NCBI RefSeq assembly: GCF_002835465.1
Contig: NZ_PIZM01000010.1
Coordinates: forward strand, 1-49,620
DNA from: Psychromonas sp. psych-6C06
GTDB lineage: Bacteria > Pseudomonadota > Gammaproteobacteria > Enterobacterales > Psychromonadaceae
Length of the DNA: 49,620 bases
Direction: 5' to 3'
Shown: one piece after another, positions 1 to 8,628 of the stretch
Numbering within the stretch: position 1 is the first letter of the stretch
Layout of the letters: each line of letters opens with the position of its first letter
Made by a program: the position numbers and the translations under genes
The notes under the pieces: generated by a model
Told to the model about the DNA's origin: nothing
Seen by the model: the letters and a program-made list of their open reading frames with translations, nothing else
Databases searched by the model: none

Positions 1-1
1 T

Positions 2-166
2 TTACAAGCAATCGAGGACATCCCAACTTCTATGTTGAACAAGGGATACAATTTTATTTATTTCAGTCGTCATCACATGGAATATTTCAGTTCAATTGTT
101 AAAATTGCCTTGAAAATGAAATTAAAGAGAATATTTGAAGACTTTATTGATTTTAAGATGCAGTAA
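2..166 (+). CDS. 3' end of an unidentified gene, cut by the window edge
   Basis: An open frame enters from the left edge and runs 54 codons to a TAA at 164-166. The residues look like ordinary coding sequence, including the stretch YNFIYFSRHHMEYFSSI, and the tail is rich in Lys and hydrophobic residues (IVKIALKMKLKRIFEDFIDF). I do not recognise the family from this tail. The other forward frame I translated stops by position 102 and looks less protein-like. The gene ends about 50 bases before the convergent transposase pseudogene. It could also be a chance open frame, since only 165 bases are visible. Confidence 0.4.
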   Translation, partial: LQAIEDIPTSMLNKGYNFIYFSRHHMEYFSSIVKIALKMKLKRIFEDFIDFKMQ

Positions 167-215
167 GCCTTAGTGGAAACTAATGCTATGTGTTTATGAT
201 GATGCGCCGTTATTG

Positions 216-1207
216 TTAATGATATATTCGTCGTAGTTTATTTTGACCTGAAATCCACTGCTTACCTGTATGCTCAGCAAATAATGCCAACTCTTCTAAT
301 GATCCCACTGCTCCGTGATATTCTTTGCCAAAATCATTCGCTAACTTAAGCCAGATTTCGTTATCTAGCCCAAGTATGCCTAGCAAAGCAGGAGTTTTCT
401 CTGATATTACACCACGCTTGCCTTCCCGAAGAATACGCCCACTCCAATCAACCAACTCAAGATAATCAATCAGTGAAAAATGAATGCCTTGTGGTTGATG
501 CTGTTGCTCTGCACCAATAAATTTAACCAGTGGCTTGCTTTCAACTTCCCCTTTATTTTCCGTATCGTTTGACTTGTTATGTAACCGTTCAAATACAGAG
601 GTATATTCAGATTCTTCAACACTTGCTGACATCTTTGCACGGATAGGGTTCAAGTCTACATAGGCCATGCAAGTCAACAGTGCTTTTTCATCGAGTAATG
701 CTTGTGATTTAAACCGACCTTCCCAGAAGCGCCTTTGCACTTGTCTTCTTTGTTTGCTTTACAGGCTATAAACTCATTTAAACAACGCATAAACCACGAG
801 ATGCTTGATAAACGTTGGCGCCACTCGGTAATCACTTCAAGCGCATTCTCTTTTTGGGCATCTGAATTCAACTCCCCTTTCTGCCATCTCGATACAATTG
901 GTGTCAGTGAGTATATTTTATTCCAACGCTCGCATATTTCGCTGTCAGAACAATGAGCTAACGCTTCTTCATTAACAAACAATACAAGATGATAATGGTT
1001 AGACATGATCGCATAAGCACAAATTTCAATAGGAAACACATCCGTTAAATATTTCACTCTATCAATAACCCACTGACGTCGATGTTCAAAGCTTTGCCCT
1101 GTGTATTTGTCTTCGCCACACAAAAAGGCACGGCGGACACAGCGGGAGATACAATGGTAATAAGGGGTATCGGAAAGTGAAATTAAGCTATCGCGAGATT
1201 GAGTCAT
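216..1207 (-). pseudogene. REP-associated (Y1/IS200-like) transposase, frameshifted
   Basis: Two overlapping reverse frames together make one protein of about 330 residues. The upstream part starts at ATG 1207, behind a GGAGG ribosome binding site. It carries the Y1 transposase hallmark HYH in the stretch IMSNHYHLVLFV and the start YYHCISRCVRRAFLCG. The downstream part continues with RFWEGRFKSQALLDEKALL and MAYVDLNPIRA, the usual continuation in this family. The frames switch near 730-735, where one base appears to be missing: GGCGC where GGCCGC would restore Gly-Arg-Phe-Trp. Such proteins are HUH single-strand transposases linked to REP-type palindromes. The copy is probably inactive unless the missing base is a sequencing error. 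Confidence 0.85.
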
Positions 1208-1224
1208 AAAACCTCCAACTAATT

Positions 1225-1251
1225 ACCTATGGTGTATATACAACCATAGGT
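1225..1251. repeat. Near-perfect palindrome just upstream of the transposase start
   Basis: ACCTATGG and CCATAGGT flank a short TA-rich centre, about 18 bases before the transposase start codon. It could be a REP-like recognition hairpin for the Y1 transposase or an operator for its gene. Farther upstream, on the transposase strand, lies ACGGGGACAGCCGTATC, a C/G-rich motif of the kind that often accompanies this transposase type. That link is from memory of the family and was not checked. Confidence 0.5.
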
Positions 1252-1326
1252 TAATCGCGGAGTTCAGTCAAAAAGATACGGCTGTCCCCGTTTATCCGTA
1301 TCCGTATGCCCCTAGAATGCAGAAAG

Positions 1327-1354
1327 CCCATCAACGGGGCAAACCTTTGATGGG
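1327..1354 (-). terminator. Hairpin after the PIN-like gene
   Basis: CCCATCAA and TTGATGGG form a perfect 8-bp stem around a 12-base loop. The hairpin lies directly after the stop codon of the PIN-like gene. On that strand it is followed by CTTTCT, a short and impure T run, so termination is probable but not certain. Confidence 0.55.
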
Positions 1355-1355
1355 A

Positions 1356-2726
1356 CTATAGAAAGCTAGGGCTGTCGATTTGATCAGGATTTAGCCGACT
1401 CGCACCAACAACTGAACGCTTTTCACTCTGCATGTTTGCAATATTTTGACTTAAACCCATAAGTATTGTGTCTAGACGTTCAAGCTCTCTCTTTGACGCC
1501 TCAATCATATTACCTAGCTCAATACCTCGACTTGAGGAATCCCCTTCTGAAATAACTAAACCCGAATATTCTTTTTCTAAGTTGAATGAGATTTTGCGCT
1601 GTTCACTGATTTTAGCCAAAGTAGTGAGTCTTTCGTGTCGCAACCTTTCAATCTCGTTAAGAGCGGCATCGTACAAAGCTCTTAAATTTTTTCTCTTCTT
1701 CGTTGAAAATGAGTGGTCGATAAATTCTGAATCATTCTCGCCTCTATCATTATAGTATTCCATCGGAAGATCGTATTTATCAGGGCGATCATGATGCCGA
1801 TATTTATTAAAACTTTCTAAAACATCTGCAAATTCAATTGTCTCTCTTTGGCTTACTTCTTGGACCTCTTTCAATGTTTCATCACTAGCTTCACTACCCA
1901 GGTATTTTCTAGCTAAAACCAAAAACTTATCAGCTGAGTACATATGGAAATCTTTTTTAACGACGCTAACGAACTCTTCTGTAAGCTCCGGTCTAGGCCC
2001 AATAGTCACTTTACCTGCTAGTTCCCACCAATCTTCTTTACTATCATCAGTAATGAAGATTACACTGTTATCTTCCTCTTTGGCTTTTTCCAATAACTGC
2101 TTCCAGACAATCAAATCACCGTAAGGTCTACATTTTTCCTTTAATACCTTGCAATCACCATTAACTTTCTTGGTCTTAGCATCCATATAACCAGGAGGTA
2201 TCTGTTGTTCATACCGTTTAGCGCCGTCCATGATAATTTCTTCTAATGTCTTATCAGAATAGCTTTCACCTGTTCGTCCTTCAAAAATCAAACCAAGGGA
2301 GTCTTTTATATCGTCGTTAACAATTCGGTCTGTATGTACTGCTTTGTTCCCGTTAAGCTCTGTTTTCAACTCTTCGAATACATCGTCTAATTTGTCCAGA
2401 ATTTCAGATTTCACAAATGGGTGTTGAGTAGACTCTTTGAGACTTTTTCTGACCTTTCCAATGCTATTGATGCTATCTTCATAACTCTTTTTTTGCGCAT
2501 TAATAGTCGTAATTCGGTTTTTCAAATATTCCGCGGCAGCCTGATGAGGCAGGAAAATTCGGTCTTTTATCTGTTCCATCAAAGCCAAAAAATCTTGTCG
2601 GGTAGTATCAGAATACCTGTAAAGGTTTAGTAAAATATTCGCATCAAAAACAAACAGGGAGTTTTCCCAAATATCAGTTAATTTGGTTTCATCATGCTTG
2701 AAATGGCCAGGAAATACATTTTTCAT
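1356..2726 (-). CDS. PIN-like domain protein (DUF4935/PIN_8 type), predicted ribonuclease
   Basis: The protein has 456 residues. The N-terminal half resembles the PIN-like family: an early acidic site in SLFVFDANILLNLYRYS (Asp28), a second acidic residue in LPHQAAAEYLKNR (Glu66), and a late acidic patch in VIFITDDSKEDWW (about 215-230). These are the expected metal-binding positions of a PIN nuclease fold. The last 130 residues are predicted helical and charged, with likely coiled coil. I chose the ATG at 2726 because AAGGG lies 5 bases upstream; a GTG at 2732 would add two residues. No antitoxin-like partner is adjacent. It sits between a broken transposase gene and a truncated methyltransferase gene, which suggests acquisition. 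Homologues are often accessory or defence-associated, but a role here is inference. Confidence 0.75.
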   Translation of the reverse strand: MKNVFPGHFKHDETKLTDIWENSLFVFDANILLNLYRYSDTTRQDFLALMEQIKDRIFLPHQAAAEYLKNRITTINAQKKSYEDSINSIGKVRKSLKESTQHPFVKSEILDKLDDVFEELKTELNGNKAVHTDRIVNDDIKDSLGLIFEGRTGESYSDKTLEEIIMDGAKRYEQQIPPGYMDAKTKKVNGDCKVLKEKCRPYGDLIVWKQLLEKAKEEDNSVIFITDDSKEDWWELAGKVTIGPRPELTEEFVSVVKKDFHMYSADKFLVLARKYLGSEASDETLKEVQEVSQRETIEFADVLESFNKYRHHDRPDKYDLPMEYYNDRGENDSEFIDHSFSTKKRKNLRALYDAALNEIERLRHERLTTLAKISEQRKISFNLEKEYSGLVISEGDSSSRGIELGNMIEASKRELERLDTILMGLSQNIANMQSEKRSVVGASRLNPDQIDSPSFL

Positions 2727-2867
2727 CGACACCCTTATATTTGAAAATTATTTAATTGCCTTATTATTGGCGACAACTTGCTATTAAACAATAGGTTATT
2801 TCTATCTTGATTGTTTATTTGATTTCGACCTAATCGGCGACACCCAAAGACCAATTATAATAACTAG

Positions 2868-3191
2868 TTGTTTTTATTCGTTTCAAACTTTGGGTGCTCA
2901 TCTTTTTTTTCGGCAGAAAGTTATCAAGCTATTATCGTGTTTCGCTATTTACATCGCCCACTAATGGCGCAAATTCACCAAGCGATTGCGCCGGCTGGAT
3001 TGATTATTTACGAAACCTTCATCACTGAGAACAGGCAATTTGGACGCCCGAATCGTGATGCCTTTTTATTGCAAGAGAATGAATTAAACATGCTCTTGCA
3101 AGGCTGGCACTGTTTGCACTATTTTGAAGGGATAAAGCGCAATCCAGATCGCGCGATTGCACAGATAATCAGTCAAAAACCGTACGTTTAA
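2868..3191 (+). pseudogene. 3' remnant of a SAM-dependent methyltransferase (TehB-like)
   Basis: The frame encodes the C-terminal part of a class I methyltransferase. YQAIIVFRYLHRPL matches the strand and helix after the SAM pocket, and the segments GLIIYETF and FGRPNRDAFLLQENEL are typical of the tellurite-resistance methyltransferase group. The N-terminal SAM-binding glycine motif is absent, and a stop codon lies just before the frame, which would have to begin at TTG. About half of a normal protein of roughly 200 residues is left. It probably lost its 5' part when the neighbouring PIN-like and transposase segment arrived. It ends 11 bases from the convergent trxC. Confidence 0.7.
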
Positions 3192-3202
3192 CTTTCTGTA
3201 GA

Positions 3203-3634
3203 TTACTTTAACAGCGCCTGCTGTAGCCAAGATTGGAACTGCGCTTTAGGTAGCGCACCATTTAAAGTATCCACCACTTTTCCCTGTTTAAACACCATTA
3301 ATGTTGGGATACTACGAATATGGTATTGCGCCCCCAGCTGCTCCTGCGTTTGAGTATCTACCTTCACAAACCGTACTGTTTTGTGTTGCTGCGCAATATC
3401 ACTAAAAATAGGTGCGAAGTTAATACAGGGACCACACCATGGCGCCCAAAAATCAACAACCACAGGTTGTGCTGCATTAATCAACGCATTTAAATTTACC
3501 GCGGTACCTTCAATCGGCGCACCTTGTAAGAGATCCATTTTACAGCGACCACAACTAGGATTAGCATCGATACGCGTTATCGGTAATCGATTCATCGATT
3601 GGCAGTGGGGGCAACGGGTGTTGATCATCGTCAT
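3203..3634 (-). CDS. trxC: Thioredoxin 2
   Basis: The protein has 143 residues, normal for thioredoxin 2. It starts with a zinc-binding segment (CPHC at 8-11 and CGRC at 28-31), which separates TrxC from TrxA. A thioredoxin fold follows, with the active site WCGPC at 66-70 and the cis-proline region SIPTLMVF. It is a cytoplasmic disulfide reductase, and in E. coli it is linked to oxidative stress. Ribosome binding upstream of ATG 3634 is weak. It lies 18 bases after the MocR-type regulator on the same strand and may be co-transcribed with it. I saw no OxyR site by eye. Confidence 0.95.
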   Translation of the reverse strand: MTMINTRCPHCQSMNRLPITRIDANPSCGRCKMDLLQGAPIEGTAVNLNALINAAQPVVVDFWAPWCGPCINFAPIFSDIAQQHKTVRFVKVDTQTQEQLGAQYHIRSIPTLMVFKQGKVVDTLNGALPKAQFQSWLQQALLK

Positions 3635-3652
3635 GCTTATTTACTCACTTTA

Positions 3653-5071
3653 TTATTTGAATTGATTTTGCTGATTAATATAAAACGCCAATTGACGAAT
3701 GCCTTGTTCGCGTTCAATTTCTGTTTGCTCACTGAAATTAAGGCGCATGCAGTGTCGATATTTCCCCGTTGCTGAAAACAACGTGCCGGGTGCGATACTC
3801 ACTTCCCCCTCTTTACACTGGGAAGCAAGTTTAACCGTATCATAGTCTTTGTTTAGCTCGACCCATAAAATATAGCCCCCCTGTGGAAAGCTAATACGCG
3901 TATCACTAGGAAACTCACGCTTGATACATTTAATTAAATGATCTCTTCCCTGTTTATATAACAAACGCACCCGCCGCGTATGCTTGCTATAACCACCAGA
4001 TTGAATAAAGTCAGCAATGGCGAGTTGTGGTAACGTCGGGCACATAGAGCTACTCACATACTTTACATGGGTCACTTTATCGCGATACCGTCCCGGTGCA
4101 ATCCACCCCACTCGCACGCCGGGAGCGACGGTTTTAGAAAAAGAGCTACACAGTAAAACACGTCCATCTTCATCAAAAGATTTAATGCTTTTAGGCCGCG
4201 GTAACTGATAACTAATATCTCCATAAATATCATCTTCGATAATGCAGATATCATAACTTTGCGCTAACTGATAAAGGCGTTTTTTATCAGCCTCTGGCAT
4301 GCTATAACCCATCGGGTTATTACAGGTTGGCGTCACTAAAATCGCCTTAATAGGCCACTGTTCAAGAGTTAACTCTAGCGCCTCTAAACTTAAACCGGTT
4401 GAGGCATTGGTAGGGATTTCAATCGCTTTTAAATTAGCGGCTTTAATCGCTTGCATTGAACCATAAAAACTCGGTGACTCCACAGCGACGACATCCCCGG
4501 GATTTGTCACTGCACGTAAACAAACCGACAAACCTTCTTGGCATCCAGAGGTGATCACCAGATCATCTGGGTGTAATAGTGCACCAGAATTAAGCGCTAA
4601 TTTAGCAATCTGTTCACGTAATACTAACGCTCCCTTTATATCGCCATAGGGCAAGCTCAATGCCATTTGATGGCGCATCAATTGCGACATTTTTTTCAGC
4701 AAAGGTGTTAACGTCGCCTCACTCATATTAGGCATTGCATGTTGCAACTGGATCGTATCCACGCCCTCTTTGGTCAGTAATACCTCTAACACCTCTTGCC
4801 ATTGCGACACTTCAATTGGGCGCTGTGCAGGCCGAGAAGTTTCTGGCAATACTGGAGGTGTTGCTTGATAACAGACGAAATAACCGGATTTAGGGCGTGC
4901 TTCAATCAAATTTTCTAGCTCAAGCTGATGATAGCCCTGTTGTACGGTTGAAATGCTAACTTGGTGCTCTGCCACTAATTGACGAATAGAGGGCATTTTA
5001 TCACCCACAACAAATAAACCGGCATAGATATCGTCACGTAACTGATTCGCTATTTTTTCGTATAATTTCAT
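3653..5071 (-). CDS. MocR-type transcription factor (GntR HTH plus aminotransferase-like domain)
   Basis: The protein has 472 residues. Residues 1-70 form a GntR winged helix (MKLYEKIANQLRDDIYAG, then the recognition part VSISTVQQGYHQLE). A fold-type I aminotransferase domain follows from about residue 110, with the PLP-lysine segment SSFSKTVAPGVRVGW. The ATG at 5071 is preferred because AAGG stands 8 bases before it and the HTH begins there; upstream frames start only at TTG or lack spacing. Members bind PLP and an amino-acid-like effector and often control the divergent gene. Here that is a LysE exporter 400 bases away, so control of amino-acid export is likely. It is not clearly PdxR, since no pdxST genes are nearby. 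Confidence 0.9.
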   Translation of the reverse strand: MKLYEKIANQLRDDIYAGLFVVGDKMPSIRQLVAEHQVSISTVQQGYHQLELENLIEARPKSGYFVCYQATPPVLPETSRPAQRPIEVSQWQEVLEVLLTKEGVDTIQLQHAMPNMSEATLTPLLKKMSQLMRHQMALSLPYGDIKGALVLREQIAKLALNSGALLHPDDLVITSGCQEGLSVCLRAVTNPGDVVAVESPSFYGSMQAIKAANLKAIEIPTNASTGLSLEALELTLEQWPIKAILVTPTCNNPMGYSMPEADKKRLYQLAQSYDICIIEDDIYGDISYQLPRPKSIKSFDEDGRVLLCSSFSKTVAPGVRVGWIAPGRYRDKVTHVKYVSSSMCPTLPQLAIADFIQSGGYSKHTRRVRLLYKQGRDHLIKCIKREFPSDTRISFPQGGYILWVELNKDYDTVKLASQCKEGEVSIAPGTLFSATGKYRHCMRLNFSEQTEIEREQGIRQLAFYINQQNQFK

Positions 5072-5155
5072 ACTCATCACCTTCTTATCATTCAACCGTA
5101 TCATCCTATATAAGAAACACGCGATCAAACCACACAGATAACAGAAATATGTGCA

Positions 5156-5213
5156 ATACAGAAGCTAAAACAGCACATCTGTATCGTAAATATAGTTTAT
5201 TTTGGGTCTGTAT
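5156..5213. promoter_or_regulatory. Candidate MocR operator: three TCTGTAT heptamers
   Basis: The intergenic region between the regulator and the DUF1127/LysE pair holds ATACAGA at 5156-5162 and TCTGTAT at 5178-5184 and 5207-5213. This gives one inverted and one direct repeat, the latter with 29-base spacing. MocR regulators commonly bind paired direct or inverted sites between divergent genes. Assignment to this regulator is inference. Confidence 0.5.
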
Positions 5214-5267
5214 CCAAAAACGGCAATCACTACAATAATTATTCAGTGATTTAAAGGAGGAGATACT

Positions 5268-5474
5268 ATGAAGATTAAAAACGGCATACTCAATGGCTTA
5301 CGTCGCCATCAAACACGTCAACAGCTTAAATATATACCTGAGCATATTTTTAAAGATATCGCGCGTACGCCTGCTGAGGTCAATAGAGAGATCAATAAGC
5401 GCTCTATCACATCACTTATATTAACCGGTTTACGCCGATTACAACGATTACAACGATTACATCGAGGAGGTTAA
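5268..5474 (+). CDS. Small basic DUF1127-like protein
   Basis: The protein has 68 residues, is Arg-rich, and has a DUF1127-like core (QLKYIPEHIFKDIARTPAEV). The start follows a very strong AAAGGAGG site 8 bases upstream. The C-terminus RLQRLQRLHRGG is encoded by three copies of a 9-bp unit (CGATTACAA) at 5436-5462, a likely slippage expansion. The gene ends one base before the LysE start and shares its transcript. DUF1127 proteins are small RNA-binding or regulatory proteins in some bacteria, but the function here is unknown. Confidence 0.75.
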   Translation: MKIKNGILNGLRRHQTRQQLKYIPEHIFKDIARTPAEVNREINKRSITSLILTGLRRLQRLQRLHRGG

Positions 5475-5475
5475 T

Positions 5476-6084
5476 ATGGATGGTTCACTTATTTTAGCAA
5501 TTTCATTGTTTGCCTTCGTGATGTCTGTGACACCGGGGCCAAACAATATTATGTTGCTCGCCTCTGGGGCGCAATTTGGTTTTCAAAAAACTTTACCTCA
5601 TATTTTCGGGATTTTACTGGGAATGGCAAGTCTACTCTCTGCTGTTTTACTTGGTTTGGGCGCCGTTTTTGAGTTATACCCAGCGCTATATGATCTGCTA
5701 AAAGTATTGGGGAGTATTTATCTCTGTTGGCTTGCATGGAAAATCGCCAATGCCCCCACCAATGATCAACTGCGTGATAACAAGCATCGTAGCGATAAAC
5801 CGATGAGTGTGTTTGGCGCGTTAGTATTCCAGTTTGTGAACCCTAAAGCATGGGCAATGTGCATTGGCAGTATCAGTAGTTTTACCTTGGCTGGTGAGCA
5901 ATATATCGAATCGGGATTGTGGATCATGCTCTGCTTTGCACTGATGGGGTTTATTGCGATTAGCCTATGGGCTTATTTAGGAATGGAAATTGCAAAATGG
6001 TTAACCACAGCAAAACGTAAACAGCGTTTTAATTACGCCATGGGCTTAATGACCTTTGCCACGCTGTTTTTTATCATCGCTTGA
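5476..6084 (+). CDS. LysE/RhtB family amino-acid exporter
   Basis: The protein has 202 residues, typical of the family, with about six hydrophobic segments and the N-terminal signature VTPGPNNIMLLASG at roughly 18-31. These inner-membrane carriers export amino acids such as lysine, threonine, homoserine or cysteine, or related metabolites. The substrate cannot be read from the sequence. GAGGAGG lies 5 bases before the ATG, inside the end of the DUF1127 gene, so the two genes are coupled. The divergent MocR regulator probably controls both. Confidence 0.92.
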   Translation: MDGSLILAISLFAFVMSVTPGPNNIMLLASGAQFGFQKTLPHIFGILLGMASLLSAVLLGLGAVFELYPALYDLLKVLGSIYLCWLAWKIANAPTNDQLRDNKHRSDKPMSVFGALVFQFVNPKAWAMCIGSISSFTLAGEQYIESGLWIMLCFALMGFIAISLWAYLGMEIAKWLTTAKRKQRFNYAMGLMTFATLFFIIA

Positions 6085-6105
6085 TGAAACTAAAATACGC
6101 ATAAC

Positions 6106-8499
6106 TTAAAATAGAGGCATCTGTTGTGAAACCAGCGAATCAAAATTATCCCCTTCTGGGAGAAAAGGTAAAATAGCGTCGGCAATCGGCTTAAGTTGTT
6201 TATCAATATAATGCTGATAGTCGATGCTTGAACTGACATATTCAATCGGCTCGGGGCCATTAATAGTGATGAGATAAGCGATACGCCCTTGGCGCTGATA
6301 ACGTAGCGGACGCCCCAGTTTTATGTTTTGCGCATCGGCGAATCTGGCTGCCCGCACCTGCGGAGGCACATTTTTCACATAGGCATCTAAGCGTCGTCGA
6401 AGGCGTTTATGATATACAAGTTGTGTATCTAGTTGGCCCGCTTTGAGTTGGCTGACGGTTTCGATAATAAACTGTGTCACGCTTTGCTTGGCAAATACTT
6501 TCTCAAACAGGGTTTCTTGGAACAGTCTCGCTAATTCAGTCCAATCACTGCGCACGCTTTCAAGCCCTTTAAAAATGATTTCATTACCCTGCTCGGTGGT
6601 TTTTAATCCCGCATAGCGTTTTTTCGATCCCGACTCCGATCCCCTTAACGTCGGCATAAAAAATTGACTAAAACAGGTCTCATATTCAATTTCCAATAAT
6701 GAAGGCAGTTGAAATTCTTCAGCTAATTTTTGTTGCCAATGCAAATTGATTCGTTGCTCAAGCATCTTGCCGATCTCATTAGCATCGCCTAATTTTTGAC
6801 AACCCTCAAGCCATACAAAAGTGGAGTCGGTATCACCATAAATCACCTGATAACCCAGCTTTTCAATAAACTCGCCAGTTTCAATCATAATTTGATGGCC
6901 ACGAAGCGTAATAGAGCTTGCTAATCGGGTATCATGAAAGCGGCAACCCGCAGAGCCTAATACGCCATACATACTGTTCATTATGATCTTAATCGCGTGC
7001 TGAAAGGGTTGATTATTGGCTTTTTTGGCGCTTTCTCGTGCGAGACTCAAGCCGTCTAAAATATTGGGCAAATGATGCTCTGTACGACTAAACCTTGCCC
7101 CTCTAAAACCTGCAATGCTCTGTGTTTCAGGCTCTTTAAGCCCTTCAATCATCCCTAGCGGGTCAATCTTAAAAGTACGAATAATAGAGGGATATAGCGA
7201 TTTGAAATCAAGTACTAACACCCAATCATATAGCCCAGGTTTAGAGTCCATCACAAAGCCACCCGGCGAATGTTGCGCCTCAACATCGCCAATGTTAGGT
7301 GCTATGTAACCACTGCGGTGTAATAGAGGTAGGTATAAATTGGTAAAAGCGGCCACCGAAGCGCCACGTCTATCCAGTGCTAAACCGGTCAACTCCGCAC
7401 GTTGAATCGCATATTCAATTAATTGTGCATGCTCAAAAATACGCGCGACTAATAGGCAGTCTTGCAGGTTATAGGCAGCTAATTTAAGTGGTGTGTGCTC
7501 ATATTGATATTTTATCTCTAAGCCTTTATCAACAAACTTGCTGTTTTCCTCGGTGATCAACTTGCCCTCTGAGAAAAGACTTTGACTGACCGATTCCAAG
7601 CTGTAACTTTCAAAGTGACGGCTACTGTTTTTTAATTGCTCAATACCATCTAGCACAACGCGTCCGGCTAACTTTAAACTACCTTGGCCACTGTTATCTT
7701 GATGGGCATACCATTGTAACGCTTGATTATCACGCCCTAAACACAGTTTTAAATGGTGATATTTGGCGCGTTCAGCCAGTAGTCGCATATCAAAATTGAC
7801 CACCGCCCAACCGATGATGATATCGGGATCATGTTGTTGAAACCATTTTTGTAAGGCGAGTAACAGACTCAGTTCATCCTTTACCCAGAGTATATTAACG
7901 TTATCGCAGGGTTGTGGCTCTCCGACCATGATGACACAGCTTTGGCTTTCATCAGGCAGTGTTAATCCGATACTATACAAAACCTGCTCGGGGCTACATT
8001 CGATATCTAAGGAGACAGTTACCAGCGAGGCGCTATTCTTGGCAGGGCTGATTTTGGGATTATGGCAAGTGTAATAAGCACCGTGTTTTATGATCTCACC
8101 TGTCACTTTCACGCTACCAAAAATAAAACGTTCCATCAGATAACGGTCGATGACTTTAATATCCGCTTCAAAAATTGCAATCCCGTGATCTGTCAATGCA
8201 TGTTCAAGGCGTCTTGACGATTTTAATGATTGGCTATAAATCGCCACTACTTTTTGTTGCCCAAAGGTCATCAGGGGTAATAAACGTAGTTCATCAAAAA
8301 CGAGGCCTTTAGCCGAGAAAATATCTTGTGTTTCTTGAAGATCATCCTGTTTGATTAAAAAAACAGCGCGTTGCCCAGTAAGTACAATCTGACAGGGGCC
8401 CTGCTCCGTTTTAATCCAGAAAATAAGCTCAATGCCAATAGCAGTATCACGCTGTTGTCGTGATAATATTAAACCTTCAAGCTGTGTGATATTTTCCAT
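6106..8499 (-). CDS. polB: DNA polymerase II (family B)
   Basis: The protein has 797 residues, close to the 783 of the E. coli enzyme. The 3'-5' exonuclease motifs are SLDIE (Asp165 and Glu167) and an IIIGWAVVNFD segment near 227-237. The polymerase motifs are DFKSLYPSI at about 431-439, MNSMYGVLG near 508-516 and YGDTDST at 554-560. All catalytic acids are present, so it should be active in polymerisation and proofreading during replication restart and damage tolerance. In E. coli it is SOS-regulated, but I saw no CTGT-N8-ACAG LexA box upstream. It converges on the LysE gene with a 21-base gap and is divergent from the fad operon. Confidence 0.96.
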   Translation of the reverse strand: MENITQLEGLILSRQQRDTAIGIELIFWIKTEQGPCQIVLTGQRAVFLIKQDDLQETQDIFSAKGLVFDELRLLPLMTFGQQKVVAIYSQSLKSSRRLEHALTDHGIAIFEADIKVIDRYLMERFIFGSVKVTGEIIKHGAYYTCHNPKISPAKNSASLVTVSLDIECSPEQVLYSIGLTLPDESQSCVIMVGEPQPCDNVNILWVKDELSLLLALQKWFQQHDPDIIIGWAVVNFDMRLLAERAKYHHLKLCLGRDNQALQWYAHQDNSGQGSLKLAGRVVLDGIEQLKNSSRHFESYSLESVSQSLFSEGKLITEENSKFVDKGLEIKYQYEHTPLKLAAYNLQDCLLVARIFEHAQLIEYAIQRAELTGLALDRRGASVAAFTNLYLPLLHRSGYIAPNIGDVEAQHSPGGFVMDSKPGLYDWVLVLDFKSLYPSIIRTFKIDPLGMIEGLKEPETQSIAGFRGARFSRTEHHLPNILDGLSLARESAKKANNQPFQHAIKIIMNSMYGVLGSAGCRFHDTRLASSITLRGHQIMIETGEFIEKLGYQVIYGDTDSTFVWLEGCQKLGDANEIGKMLEQRINLHWQQKLAEEFQLPSLLEIEYETCFSQFFMPTLRGSESGSKKRYAGLKTTEQGNEIIFKGLESVRSDWTELARLFQETLFEKVFAKQSVTQFIIETVSQLKAGQLDTQLVYHKRLRRRLDAYVKNVPPQVRAARFADAQNIKLGRPLRYQRQGRIAYLITINGPEPIEYVSSSIDYQHYIDKQLKPIADAILPFLPEGDNFDSLVSQQMPLF

Positions 8500-8628
8500 A
8501 GGAGCTCTTATTTTAGCGGGAGTTCAAGTTTAACACAGTCAGATTAAACACAAAGCAACGAACTAGGCTATATTAAAAAGAGTGCGCTAACTCTCTCATT
8601 AATCTAGGTAATTTCTTAGAGGATCAAT

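Noticed and set aside
700-760. Programmed -1 frameshift in the transposase
   Set aside because: The site has no clear slippery heptamer or downstream stem. A single missing base explains the break more simply.
2834-2908. Inverted repeat CACCCAAAG/CTTTGGGTG as ends of an inserted element
   Set aside because: The arms are only nine bases with a loop of about 37, and no matching copy was seen at the other side of the PIN-like/transposase patch.
8500-8628. LexA box for polB, and FadR or PsrA operator for the fad operon
   Set aside because: I looked for CTGT-N8-ACAG and for typical fad operator patterns on both strands and found no acceptable match.
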